Assembly (NCBI GenBank): GCA_009911065.1
Contig: QXWR01000012.1
Location: 1 to 64,000 of the forward strand
Direction of reading: 5' to 3'
DNA: 64,000 nt
Origin: Clostridiaceae bacterium
GTDB taxonomy: Bacteria; Bacillota; Clostridia; Lachnospirales; Lachnospiraceae
The stretch's first letter is position 1. Every line of letters starts with the position of its first letter. A program made the position numbers and the translations under genes. This document shows, one piece after another, positions 7,694 through 16,433 of the stretch. The notes beneath the pieces are model-generated. The model was not told where the DNA came from. It ran no database searches and worked only from the letters and a program-made list of their open reading frames with translations.

Positions 7694-9592
7694 TTGTTGG
7701 AAAAATTAAAAAGCCATGGCTATCATACAGCCAATTATACAAACTGGACAAATTATGATCGGTGTGTAATTTTGCGCCATGACATAGATAATGAAATCGA
7801 AAAAGCCGCAGAACTGGCAGCTTTTGAGGCATGGGGGGGGGTAAAATCCACTTATTTTGTTTTGCTTACATCTGATTTTTACAACGTATTTTCGGGAACC
7901 AGTAAAAAAGGGTTGGAGAAAATTCGTTCTCTGGGGCATGAAATCGGACTTCATTTTGATGAAATGCAGTATGAGAATGGAAATGGAGATTTGGATTTCA
8001 TTTGTGAAAAGATTCAGTGGGAGGCAAAGCTTTTGGGGGAGGCTGCTGGATGTCCGGTTCAGACGGTTTCCATGCACAGACCCAGCAAGAGAACCTTGGA
8101 TTCTGATTTTCTCATTCCAGGATTGATCAATAGTTATGGAAGTATTTATTTGAAAGAATTTAAGTACCTTTCCGATTCCAGACGCCGATGGAGAGAACCA
8201 GTGGAGGAGATTATTGAATCCGAACAGTATGAAAGGCTGCACATTCTCACCCATGCTTTTTGGTATAGGGAGGAGGAATCCACACGAAAGGAGACGGTCA
8301 GTTGTTTTGTCAATGGAGCCAATTGGAGCCGGTACCAGTCTTATAGAGAAAACTTTACCGATCTTCCTTCCGTGATGACGCCAGATGAGGTTTTGGGGAT
8401 AATTGCTTCCTTTCGCTTCAAGGGGGTGGAAGCTGTGGCAAAACAGATTGGTCTTAGCTGTTCCTATGTAAGAGGCCGTCGGAAGAAGTGCTTGGTGGTA
8501 GATTTAGACAATACTCTTTGGGGTGGTGTGATTGGAAAAGATGGAGTGGACGGGATTATTCTGGACCGTCATAAAGAGGGGGGACGGTACTATGACATGC
8601 AAAAATGCCTGAAAAGAATGAAGGAAAATGGAATAATGCTTGCCATGATTTCCAAGAACAATCCAGAAGATGTGATGCCGGTTTTTGCTCATCCTTGTAT
8701 GGTTTTAAAAGAGACTGATTTTGTAAGCCAGAAGATTAACTGGAGACCAAAAACGGAAAATATCCGGGAGATGGCCAGAGAATTGAATATTGGACTGGAT
8801 GCTTTTGTATTTCTGGATGATAATCCAGCGGAGAGGGAACAGATGAGAGAACAGTGTCCGGAGGTGGAGGTGGTCGAGTTTCCCAAAGATACCTGTCTTC
8901 TTTCCAAAGTCGTGGAGGATGCTTATGATCAATATTTTAAGTCTTTATTTATAACCAGAGAGGATCAGAATAAGACAGAAAAATACCGCCTTCAATCGAA
9001 AAGAAGAGAAATGGAAGAACAATGTTCTTCGGTAGAGGATTATTTGAAAAAACTGGAACTAATGGCAGACATCCATTTGATGCGAAAAGAGGAGAAAAAT
9101 CGGGTCATACAGTTGGCAGGAAAAACAAACCAGTTTAATACCACAACGATTCGGTATGATGAGAGGCAGCTGGAGGAGATTGAGAAAAGTGGGATTGGGG
9201 AAATTGTGGTGGCGCAAATGAAAGATCGGTTTGGGGATGAAGGACTGATCGCAGTGATAGTTATGATTTATGAAGGTGAAACCGGAAAAATCCAATCCTC
9301 TGTGATGAGTTGCCGTGTCATGGGAAGACAGTTAGAATATGTGATGATGGATGAGATAGTGAAATGGATTCGTTTGTCTCATCCAGAGATCTTAAGACTG
9401 GAGGCAGAGTATCGAAAGACTGGGAAGAACAAGCCAGTGGAAGAGCTTTATGATCAGTTGGGATTTCAGGTAAAGGAAATATGGGGAGAGGAAGAAGAGA
9501 TGGGATTTCGGAAGCTTTACCAAGTGGAACTGGAAAGCCTTTCTCCTTTTATCCATAGTTATAAAAAAGTGTTTGCATTTCAGAAGTACTAG
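7694..9592 (+). CDS. Polysaccharide-deacetylase-like / FkbH-type HAD fusion protein, 5' end interrupted by a TGA
   Basis: The N-terminal ~230 residues resemble NodB-type deacetylases: RHDID (28-32), STYFVLLTSDFYN, GHEIGLHFDE. Then comes an FkbH-like HAD domain: VVDLDNTLWGG (catalytic Asp about 270 and 272), SKNNPEDV, FLDDNPAEREQ, and a C-terminal NQFNTTT...DRFGDEGLI acyltransferase-like part. FkbH proteins dephosphorylate 1,3-bisphosphoglycerate and load glyceryl units, so a role in decorating the polysaccharide is inferred. The natural start is probably the ATG at 7664 (MQFTYDDYK), but a TGA at 7691-7693 stops it after nine codons. The open frame resumes at TTG 7694, which has no clear ribosome site. 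A run of nine G occurs at 7833-7841. It is either weakly translated from TTG or a recent or phase-variable null allele. Confidence 0.75.
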   Translation: MLEKLKSHGYHTANYTNWTNYDRCVILRHDIDNEIEKAAELAAFEAWGGVKSTYFVLLTSDFYNVFSGTSKKGLEKIRSLGHEIGLHFDEMQYENGNGDLDFICEKIQWEAKLLGEAAGCPVQTVSMHRPSKRTLDSDFLIPGLINSYGSIYLKEFKYLSDSRRRWREPVEEIIESEQYERLHILTHAFWYREEESTRKETVSCFVNGANWSRYQSYRENFTDLPSVMTPDEVLGIIASFRFKGVEAVAKQIGLSCSYVRGRRKKCLVVDLDNTLWGGVIGKDGVDGIILDRHKEGGRYYDMQKCLKRMKENGIMLAMISKNNPEDVMPVFAHPCMVLKETDFVSQKINWRPKTENIREMARELNIGLDAFVFLDDNPAEREQMREQCPEVEVVEFPKDTCLLSKVVEDAYDQYFKSLFITREDQNKTEKYRLQSKRREMEEQCSSVEDYLKKLELMADIHLMRKEEKNRVIQLAGKTNQFNTTTIRYDERQLEEIEKSGIGEIVVAQMKDRFGDEGLIAVIVMIYEGETGKIQSSVMSCRVMGRQLEYVMMDEIVKWIRLSHPEILRLEAEYRKTGKNKPVEELYDQLGFQVKEIWGEEEEMGFRKLYQVELESLSPFIHSYKKVFAFQKY

Positions 9593-9622
9593 TACTTTAA
9601 GATGAATGCAACGAAGTATTCG
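9592..9622 (+). repeat. 31-base dispersed repeat, copy A
   Basis: GTACTTTAAGAT and AAGTATTCG flank a short variable centre. The element matches copy B at 16347-16377 at 27 of 31 positions. It lies in the short gap between the FkbH-fusion stop and the VOC gene. Confidence 0.6.
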
Positions 9623-9649
9623 TTGTTTTGAGAAAGAGAGTGAAAGGAA

Positions 9650-10042
9650 ATGTTAAAAGTACATCATGTGGGATATGCGGTAAAGAGACTGGAAAAAGCC
9701 CAAAAGCAGATGGAAGCTATGGGATATGAATTTGAACGTCCGGTGGAAGATAAGGATCGGAAAGTCCGGATTGCATTTGGACAGAAGGACGGGTATCGGA
9801 TTGAATTGGTGATGCCAATGGAGAAAGGTTCTCCGGTTGATAAAATACTGGCAGATACAGGCCCCGCTCCCTATCATATTTGTTACGAAACCGACTATTT
9901 TGAGAAGGAGATCGAGCAAATGACATGCGGGGGAGGGTATCGTGTAATTATTCCTCCGGCTCCGGCAGCTGCTTTTAAAGGAAGAAAAGTGGTGTTTTTG
10001 TATTCTCTTGCCCTTGGAGTGGTGGAGATCGTGGAAGGGTAA
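9650..10042 (+). CDS. VOC-superfamily (glyoxalase/methylmalonyl-CoA epimerase-like) protein
   Basis: A 130-residue single-domain protein with the paired beta-alpha-beta-beta-beta modules of the vicinal-oxygen-chelate fold: KVHHVGYAVKRLEKAQKQMEAMGYEF at the N-terminus and APYHICYETDYFEKEIEQM in the second module. Candidate metal ligands are the His of the VHHVGY and PYHICYE segments and Glu in YRIELV and VVEIVE. This arrangement is closest to methylmalonyl-CoA epimerase-like members. Its place between the FkbH fusion and the WbpB-like gene suggests a role with the acyl or glyceryl modification, but the substrate is unknown. AAAGGA precedes the ATG. Confidence 0.75.
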   Translation: MLKVHHVGYAVKRLEKAQKQMEAMGYEFERPVEDKDRKVRIAFGQKDGYRIELVMPMEKGSPVDKILADTGPAPYHICYETDYFEKEIEQMTCGGGYRVIIPPAPAAAFKGRKVVFLYSLALGVVEIVEG

Positions 10043-10104
10043 AAGACAGAGAAAATCGGCATACAAGTCAATTCAAAGGAGTATAGGAAAGAAGAGGAAA
10101 TCAG

Positions 10105-11205
10105 ATGAAATACGCATTAATCGGCTGTGGGAGGATTTCGCCCAATCATATTGCGGCAGCAAAGAGTAACCATTTGGAGCTTGTGGGGATTTGTGATATT
10201 CAGGAGGAAATGATTCAGGATAAGGTTCTGAAATTTGATTTAAGAGAGGTCCCCACTTATTTGGATTATCGAGAGATGTTAGAAAAAGAAAACCCCCAAC
10301 TGGTGGCGATTGCAACCGAAAGCGGGAAACATGCACAGATTGCACTGGATTGTATTGAGGCAGGATGTCATGTAATCATTGAAAAGCCAATGGCATTATC
10401 GCTCATAGATGCGGACAAAATGATAAAGGCAGCCAGAGAAAGAGGAGTAAAGATCTGTGTCAGCCATCAAAACCGTTTTAACAAATCGATTCAGAAGATT
10501 CGGGAAGCACTGGAGAAAAACCGGTTTGGAAGAATGTTTTACGGAACAGCCCATGTAAGATGGTGCCGGGATTATGAGTACTATTCTAAGGCGAAATGGA
10601 GAGGAACCTGGGAGCAGGATGGGGGAGCTTTAATGAATCAGTGTATCCACAATATTGACCTTCTCCGGTGGATGATGGGGGATGAAGTGGTGGAAGTGGT
10701 GGGGATGACAGACCGGCTGAACCATGATTATATTGAGGCGGAGGATTTGGGAATTGCTCTGGTAAAGTTTAAAAACGGAGCTTATGGAATTATTGAGGGA
10801 ACCACAGATTTGTATCCGAAAAATCTGGAGGAGACCCTCTATTTATTTGGGGAAAAGGGAACAGTGAAGGCAGGAGGCCAGAGTGTGAACCGAATTGAAG
10901 AATGGAGATTTGCGGACGCTTTGGAGGAACCGGGGGCAGTGATAGAAGAGTTTCAGGAAAATCCCCCCAATGTGTATGGATTTGGTCATACGCCGTTATA
11001 TGAGGATGTAATTGAGGCTATCCAGCAGGATCGGGAACCGTATGTAAATGGGGAAGCAGGAAGACGAGCATTGGAGCTGGTGCTGGCGATTTATCAGTCC
11101 GCAGCAGAAGGAAAGACAGTGAAGCTGCCTCTTCATCATGTATCTTCTGTGGATTTTGAAGGAAGATTTGAAAGCAGAGAAGAATTGGGGAGAATAAAGA
11201 GATAA
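10105..11205 (+). CDS. Gfo/Idh/MocA oxidoreductase, UDP-HexNAc-uronate 3-dehydrogenase-like (WbpB/WlbA)
   Basis: A 366-residue NAD-dependent sugar oxidoreductase. The Rossmann domain has ALIGCGRISPNH (4-15) and the family signature EKPMAL (93-98). The C-terminal domain has RFNKSIQKIREAL, WRGTWEQDGGALMNQCIHNIDLLRWMMG (catalytic His/Asp region) and a beta-sheet with GIIEGTTDLYP. The overall pattern matches WbpB/WlbA enzymes, which oxidise C3 of UDP-GlcNAcA before transamination. With the WbpA-like gene upstream, the WbpD-like gene downstream and a partial aminotransferase at the window edge, a UDP-GlcNAc(3NAc)A pathway is likely. A GAGGAAATC ribosome site precedes the ATG. Confidence 0.85.
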   Translation: MKYALIGCGRISPNHIAAAKSNHLELVGICDIQEEMIQDKVLKFDLREVPTYLDYREMLEKENPQLVAIATESGKHAQIALDCIEAGCHVIIEKPMALSLIDADKMIKAARERGVKICVSHQNRFNKSIQKIREALEKNRFGRMFYGTAHVRWCRDYEYYSKAKWRGTWEQDGGALMNQCIHNIDLLRWMMGDEVVEVVGMTDRLNHDYIEAEDLGIALVKFKNGAYGIIEGTTDLYPKNLEETLYLFGEKGTVKAGGQSVNRIEEWRFADALEEPGAVIEEFQENPPNVYGFGHTPLYEDVIEAIQQDREPYVNGEAGRRALELVLAIYQSAAEGKTVKLPLHHVSSVDFEGRFESREELGRIKR

Positions 11206-11303
11206 GATCAAAGAGAAAGGAAAACACAACAATAGTGATGCAGATGGAGAGGATACAGAGACAAGAGATAAAGAAATTGAATAAACAGATAGGAGAACAA
11301 AAG

Positions 11304-11858
11304 GTGTATGTACATCCAACCAGTGTGATTGATGAAAATGTTGAAATTGGGGAAGGTACAAGAATTTGGCATTTTTCACATATCCAATCAGGAGCCAGAA
11401 TTGGTAAGGATTGTTCTCTGGGGCAGAATGTTAATGTGTCAAATAATGTGATCATTGGAGACAAAGTGAAAATTCAAAATAATGTATCTGTTTACGAAGG
11501 TGTTGAATTGGAAGAATTTGTTTTTTGCGGGCCATCCTGTGTGTTTACCAATGATCTTACACCCAGAGCAAGATATCCCAAAAAGCATAAATATAAGAAG
11601 ACTTTAGTGAAACATGATGCTACATTAGGAGCAAACTGTACGATTTTATGCGGACATACTATAGGAGAGTATGCCATGGTAGCAGCTGGAGCAGTGGTTA
11701 CGAAGGATGTAAAGTCTCATGGATTAGTGGCTGGTAATCCTGCAAGACACATAGGATGGATGTGCGAGTGTGGGCAGATTTTAGATAAACAATTATCGTG
11801 TTCAGATTGTGGAATGAAATATCAAATAAAAAATAGTGTTCTTGAACTGGAAGATTAA
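11304..11858 (+). CDS. WbpD/WlbB-like UDP-amino-sugar N-acetyltransferase (left-handed beta-helix) with C-terminal zinc ribbon
   Basis: A hexapeptide-repeat acetyltransferase that would acetylate the 3-amino group of the nucleotide sugar. Repeats run through the first ~140 residues (VHPTSVIDENVEIGEGTRIWHFSHIQSG, then VIIGDKVKIQNNVSVYEG and the AMVAAGAVVTKDV/GNPAR end typical of WbpD). The last ~40 residues carry a four-cysteine zinc-ribbon-like tail (MCECGQI...CSDCGMKY). The frame is open from GTG 11235, but GTG 11304 has AGGAGA seven bases upstream and gives the normal family start (YVHPTSVID), so it is chosen, giving 184 residues. Confidence 0.82.
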   Translation: MYVHPTSVIDENVEIGEGTRIWHFSHIQSGARIGKDCSLGQNVNVSNNVIIGDKVKIQNNVSVYEGVELEEFVFCGPSCVFTNDLTPRARYPKKHKYKKTLVKHDATLGANCTILCGHTIGEYAMVAAGAVVTKDVKSHGLVAGNPARHIGWMCECGQILDKQLSCSDCGMKYQIKNSVLELED

Positions 11859-11955
11859 TAGGCACCCGATGCATAACAATAGGAATATAGCATGGGAACA
11901 ATTATAATATTAGTTAAGAAAATTTAGAAAAGGAATAAGAAGTAATAAATCAGCA

Positions 11956-13452
11956 ATGAATACAAAAAAGAATATGGTAACAGATGCAACAATACTTGCA
12001 TTTGTTAAATGTGTGACTATGTTTGTGAGTATTATTCAGACAATGATACTTGCAAGAACACTTTCGAAAACAGATTATGGTACATATTCGCAGGCATTAT
12101 TGGTTGTTAGTTTTTTAGGCCCTTTTTTTTCTTTAGGTTTGGAAAATACCATTAATTATTTTTATAATAGATCAAAAAATGCCAAAATGAATAAAAGCTA
12201 TATTGATACAATTTTTACACTTTCTTTAGTTTCTGGTGTAACATGCGGTTTTATAATTATAGGGTTAAAAAATCAATTAGGACTATTTTTTGATAATTCA
12301 AATATAAAGCCATTGATAATGTATATAGCATTTCGACCATGCCTCCAAAATCTTATTGCTTTATACCAACCTATGTATATATCTAGTGGATATGTAAGGA
12401 TAATTGCTGTAAGAAATTTATTAATATCAATAATACAAATTATAATAGTAGGATGGTTCTCTTATTTTTATAATAATATTAGTTTGATTTTATTATTGTT
12501 ACTATTATTGGACATAGTTCAGTTTATATACTTTACAATAATTTATAGAAAAAAGGTTTTTAAAATCTCAATGTTACACCCCAATTTTGCTTTATTTGGT
12601 GAAATATTAAAGTATTCTCTACCAATGTTTTTTTCTATATCAATAGGAACAATTTCAACTAATATTGATAAGTTAGTAGTTAGTGGATTAATGACAATTG
12701 AAGATTATGCGTTATATTCGAATGTATCAAAGGAACTTCCATTTTCGTTTATTATAAATTCGTTTACCACTGTTATAACTCCATTTATTATAAAATTCAT
12801 TAATAATAATAAAAAGGATAAATTCAAAAAGTTATGGTCATTTTATTTAGAGATAGGATATAGAACAACATGGCCATTATGTTTTGGAGCTTTTTTGCTT
12901 GCACCAGAATTAATAAAGATTCTATATTCAGACTTATATTTAACTGGAGAAGGAATAGTTGTATTTAGGCTTTATATAATAGTAGCCATGTTTAGATTTA
13001 CCTATTTTGGAATTGTTCCAACAGCAATAGGAAGAACGGATATAATAATGAAATATTCTCTGTTTGGATGTTTGTTGAACTTGTTTTTGAATTATCCAAT
13101 GTTCTATCTGTTGGGGATGCTAGGACCAGCTGTAGCAACAATTATAAGTATGATTGTTTCAGCAATATTTTATTTTAGATCAAGCATTAAATTAGTTGAT
13201 ATAAATATTTCAGAAATTATTGCATCTAAAAAGATTATTATTTTTATAGTTAAAATGGTCTTTTGTGGAACTATAGCTAGGATAATAGTATCTGCCTTAG
13301 AAAATTATTTACCAAATATGAGTTGTTCTGTGGCATTAATACTTGGATATTTGATTATATGTATGTTAATGATTGGAATAGACTATAAAAATATGAAATC
13401 AATTGTTGAGTTTATGAATAACCAATTGAACGAAATATTAGAAGAGAACTAG
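11956..13452 (+). CDS. Wzx-like oligosaccharide flippase (MATE/PST superfamily)
   Basis: A 498-residue membrane protein with about twelve to fourteen predicted spans spread evenly along its length. The N-terminus (ILAFVKCVTMFVSIIQTMILARTLSKTDYGTYSQALLV) has the short, conserved opening of polysaccharide transporters of the PST/Wzx family. It should move the finished undecaprenyl-linked repeat unit across the membrane. Strongly AT-rich and Lys/Ile/Asn-rich, like the transferases at the other end of the cluster. No good ribosome site is close to the ATG (GGA is about 25 bases upstream), so expression may be low. Confidence 0.85.
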   Translation: MNTKKNMVTDATILAFVKCVTMFVSIIQTMILARTLSKTDYGTYSQALLVVSFLGPFFSLGLENTINYFYNRSKNAKMNKSYIDTIFTLSLVSGVTCGFIIIGLKNQLGLFFDNSNIKPLIMYIAFRPCLQNLIALYQPMYISSGYVRIIAVRNLLISIIQIIIVGWFSYFYNNISLILLLLLLLDIVQFIYFTIIYRKKVFKISMLHPNFALFGEILKYSLPMFFSISIGTISTNIDKLVVSGLMTIEDYALYSNVSKELPFSFIINSFTTVITPFIIKFINNNKKDKFKKLWSFYLEIGYRTTWPLCFGAFLLAPELIKILYSDLYLTGEGIVVFRLYIIVAMFRFTYFGIVPTAIGRTDIIMKYSLFGCLLNLFLNYPMFYLLGMLGPAVATIISMIVSAIFYFRSSIKLVDINISEIIASKKIIIFIVKMVFCGTIARIIVSALENYLPNMSCSVALILGYLIICMLMIGIDYKNMKSIVEFMNNQLNEILEEN

Positions 13453-13497
13453 TAATATTGAATGTTGGTAAGTACAATTATGATTGGGGAATAAAGT

Positions 13498-14601
13498 ATG
13501 TTGTTAAGCATTTGTCTTGCAGTTTTTAACCAGATAGATTTGGTTAAAAAGAATATACAAGAAATTTTAAAAAGTGATAGTAAAGAAATTGAAATTGTTG
13601 TTAGTGATGATTGCTCATCAGATCCGATTTATGAAATGCTTCAGAGTTTTAATGATAAAAGAATTAGATATTGTAAAACAAGTGAGAATAAAAGTCATGA
13701 TGAAAATATATTAAATGGTTTGGAAAATTGCCGTGGTGATTATATATTTTTATTTCGTTCAAAGGATAAAATTATTTCTGAAAAAGTAAATGATATTATA
13801 GCTGTTATTAAAAAATATCCTAATGCATCTTATTTTTTATTTTCAGCATTAGATGAAGAAAGAAAAGAACGTTTGATTTTAAAGGATAAAATATACCATA
13901 GATATAAAGAGGCACAGTTAGCTCATGGTTGGCTTATGGTACATCCAAGTGGACAAATCTATAAACGTTCTCTGCTAAAAATTGATTTGTATAGAAATTA
14001 TATAGAAACCTATTTTCCAACATATAATGGCTGTGATGTACATCAATTAATCAGGATGGATTTAGCATTAAATGGAGATTTTGTTACATCTTCTTGTTTT
14101 GCATGGGAGTATATGCATACGTATAGATCAACTGATAAATCAGTAATAACTACAGTAAAAAAGCTAAATATTTATGCTCCTTATTATCAATATCAAAGGT
14201 ACCAATGCGAATGGGATTTTGTAATAAATAATGTACCTAAAATATATAAAAAAATTTATTTAAAGCAAATTATAAAAAGCTATGGATGGCGTATTATACC
14301 AATGTTTTATCTGTTGAATTTTGATAAAGATTGTAATCATCATTACAATAGTGAATCAATAGAATTTAACCCATATAAAGAATTAAATATTTTTAAAAAT
14401 AAAACATTAAGAATGATAAATGATTTGGATTGCTATAATAATGAAATTAAGAGCTATTTGTTTATGTTGATTTATAAAACAGCATTCTATTATATTCCTA
14501 AAACAGTTTGTAAAAGATTTATATACGGTCATAATACATTGAAAAAGATGTGGTTTATGATTCATAAAAATAAACCAGATAAAAGCGGACTTGTTACATA
14601 A
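13498..14601 (+). CDS. Family 2 glycosyltransferase
   Basis: A 367-residue GT2-type protein. LLSICLAVFNQIDLVKKNIQEIL and EIEIVVSDDCSSDPIYEML form the nucleotide-binding half. The usual DxD position reads FLFRSKDKI, with only one acidic residue, so metal binding may be altered. HPSGQIYKRSLL and an aromatic C-terminal extension (about 120 residues, Tyr/Lys-rich) follow. This is the last gene of the polysaccharide cluster. GGGGAA lies 5 bases before the ATG. It may have a changed mechanism or be weakly active. Confidence 0.75.
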   Translation: MLLSICLAVFNQIDLVKKNIQEILKSDSKEIEIVVSDDCSSDPIYEMLQSFNDKRIRYCKTSENKSHDENILNGLENCRGDYIFLFRSKDKIISEKVNDIIAVIKKYPNASYFLFSALDEERKERLILKDKIYHRYKEAQLAHGWLMVHPSGQIYKRSLLKIDLYRNYIETYFPTYNGCDVHQLIRMDLALNGDFVTSSCFAWEYMHTYRSTDKSVITTVKKLNIYAPYYQYQRYQCEWDFVINNVPKIYKKIYLKQIIKSYGWRIIPMFYLLNFDKDCNHHYNSESIEFNPYKELNIFKNKTLRMINDLDCYNNEIKSYLFMLIYKTAFYYIPKTVCKRFIYGHNTLKKMWFMIHKNKPDKSGLVT

Positions 14602-14665
14602 TAGTATAAAGCAGAAAAGAAAGTGAAGTTTTTGAGAAAGGTAAGGAGAATCTCAAACCCACCTA

Positions 14666-14694
14666 TTGACAAATACTTTTCAAACTGATATGAT
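14666..14694 (+). promoter_or_regulatory. Housekeeping-type promoter for the glnA leader
   Basis: TTGACA (14666-14671), a 17-base spacer and TATGAT (14689-14694) form a near-consensus vegetative promoter. Transcription would start close to 14701, just before the leader hairpin, leaving about 205 bases of untranslated leader before glnA. Confidence 0.8.
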
Positions 14695-14703
14695 TCAAAA
14701 TGG

Positions 14704-14757
14704 GACGAAGGCGTCAGGGAAAATGCAGGCTGCATAATTTCCCGGCGCCTTCGTTTT
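14704..14757 (+). terminator. glnA leader attenuator: terminator hairpin overlapping two small hairpins
   Basis: A long stem pairs ACGAAGGCG (14705-14713) with CGCCTTCGT (14746-14754) and GGGAAA (14717-14722) with TTTCCC (14738-14743), followed by TTTT. Its 5' half can instead fold into two small tandem hairpins: GACG/CGTC with loop AAGG (14704-14715), and ATGCA/TGCAT (14723-14735). Mutually exclusive folds of this kind are the layout used by ANTAR antiterminators, and an ANTAR protein is encoded right after glnA. The loops are not the textbook six-base loops, so the assignment is tentative. The region 14758-14905 shows nothing else clear. Confidence 0.6.
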
Positions 14758-14905
14758 GCGTTTTCAGGAAAAATTTAAAAACATCAAAAAATGAAAGACG
14801 AAAAAGATCAAAATAACAGAGCGGACAGAAAAAGGAACGGGTGAAAGAACAACATTTTGCCCATGCCGGTCAGTGCTGTGAGATTTGTATAGAAGGGAGG
14901 AAACG

Positions 14906-16243
14906 ATGAACAAATACAGCAAGGAAGATATTATCCGTCTTGTGGAGGAAGAGGATGTGGAGTTTATCCGTCTTCAGTTTACGGATATTTTTGGTATGCT
15001 GAAAAATGTGGCGATTACATCCAGCCAGCTTGAGAAGGCGCTGGATAACCGATGTATGTTTGATGGTTCTGCCATTGAGGGATTTGTGCGGATCGAAGAA
15101 TCGGATATGTATCTGCATCCAGATATGAATACATTTGAGATTTTTCCGTGGCGTCCCCAGCAGGGGAAGGTGGCAAGGCTGGTGTGTGATGTATATCGGC
15201 CAGGGGGAGAGCCTTTTGAGGGAGATCCTCGTTTTGTGTTGAAAAGGGTATTGAAAGAGGCAGCAGATATGGGGTATACTTTTCTGGTAGGTCCGGAGTG
15301 TGAGTTTTTTCTGTTTCAGACCGATGAAGAGGGAAAGCCTACTACAAAGACCCACGAGATGGCAGGGTATTTTGATGTGGGTCCCATTGATATGGCGGAG
15401 AATGTGCGTCGGGATATTGTGCTGAATCTTGAGGAGATGGGATTTGAGATTCAGGCGTCTCACCATGAGATTGCTCCGGCCCAACATGAGGTGGATCTTC
15501 AGTATGCAGATGCGCTCACCACGGCGGATAATCTGATGACCTTTAAGATGGCAGTGAAAACCATTGCAAGGCGTCATGGGCTTCATGCCACGTTTATGCC
15601 AAAACCTTTGGCAGGCGTCAATGGTTCCGGGATGCATATTAATATGTCGCTGGCAGACAAAGAGGGCAGGAACCGGTTTGTGGATGAATCGGACCCGTTG
15701 GGATTAAGCCGTGAAGCGTATCATTTTATGGCAGGAATTTTAAAGCATATAAAAGAAATTACGGTTTTGACCAATCCTCTGGTCAATTCTTATAAGCGTT
15801 TGGTTCCAGGGTATGATGCGCCGATTTATATTGCCTGGTCTGCTGCCTCCAACCGCAGTCCTCTGATTCGGATTCCCTCTTCCAGAGGAAGCAGCACCCG
15901 AATGGAGCTTCGCTGTCCCGACACGGCAGCCAATCCTTATTTGGCTCTGGCCGCATGTTTGGCTGCAGGGCTGGATGGAATCCGGCAGAAGATGGAACCA
16001 CCGGCAAGTGTGGATGACAATATTTATGATATGACTGGGGAGGAACGGCGGCAGAGAGGAATTGAGTGGCTCCCGGAAACGCTGGGAGAAGCTTTGGAGA
16101 TATATGAAAAAAGTGAGTTTGTGAAAAAACTTTTGGGCAGGCATATTTTCTGTAAGTATCTGGAAGCAAAAGAGGCAGAGTGGAAAAAGTTTCGCGCTGA
16201 GGTCACAGACTGGGAGGTGGAAGAGTATTTGTATAAATTTTAA
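14906..16243 (+). CDS. glnA: Glutamine synthetase, type I (GSI-alpha-like)
   Basis: Makes glutamine from glutamate, ammonia and ATP in the cytoplasm as a dodecamer. The 445 residues have the N-terminal beta-grasp domain ([22 protein letters not shown]), then the catalytic domain with [31 protein letters not shown], the ATP site [14 protein letters not shown], the glutamate loop [19 protein letters not shown]-like [13 protein letters not shown] and [16 protein letters not shown]. Its length and the lack of the adenylylation-loop tyrosine motif of the long beta type fit the Gram-positive GSI-alpha group. ATG 14906 is chosen because GGGAGG lies 6 bases before it. The frame extends 7 codons further up without a ribosome site. 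The gene is probably controlled by the leader hairpin and the ANTAR protein downstream. Confidence 0.95.
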   Translation: MNKYSKEDIIRLVEEEDVEFIRLQFTDIFGMLKNVAITSSQLEKALDNRCMFDGSAIEGFVRIEESDMYLHPDMNTFEIFPWRPQQGKVARLVCDVYRPGGEPFEGDPRFVLKRVLKEAADMGYTFLVGPECEFFLFQTDEEGKPTTKTHEMAGYFDVGPIDMAENVRRDIVLNLEEMGFEIQASHHEIAPAQHEVDLQYADALTTADNLMTFKMAVKTIARRHGLHATFMPKPLAGVNGSGMHINMSLADKEGRNRFVDESDPLGLSREAYHFMAGILKHIKEITVLTNPLVNSYKRLVPGYDAPIYIAWSAASNRSPLIRIPSSRGSSTRMELRCPDTAANPYLALAACLAAGLDGIRQKMEPPASVDDNIYDMTGEERRQRGIEWLPETLGEALEIYEKSEFVKKLLGRHIFCKYLEAKEAEWKKFRAEVTDWEVEEYLYKF

Positions 16244-16346
16244 GGGGGAATGGAGGAAAAATTTGCAATATAGAAATAGTAAAAGAAATCGGGAGTAATA
16301 TTTGCTGGGAGAAATGGACGTATTAGGAACCGCTTGGAGATAACGG

Positions 16347-16377
16347 GTACTTTAAGATTCATGCAGCTAAGTATTCG
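16347..16377 (+). repeat. 31-base dispersed repeat, copy B
   Basis: Same orientation as copy A (9592-9622), with identical blocks GTACTTTAAGAT, ATGCA and AAGTATTCG. It sits between glnA and the ANTAR regulator, about 50 bases before that regulator's likely ribosome site. Function unknown. Confidence 0.6.
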
Positions 16378-16433
16378 AACGGTTGTTATGTGCAGCCATG
16401 TATCAGGGGAATCATCTGCCGGGAGGTGAGAGT

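Noticed and set aside
14758-14905. T-box or glutamine riboswitch in the glnA leader
   Set aside because: No T-box core or glnA-RNA motif could be recognised; the hairpin pair near the transcript start is a better explanation.
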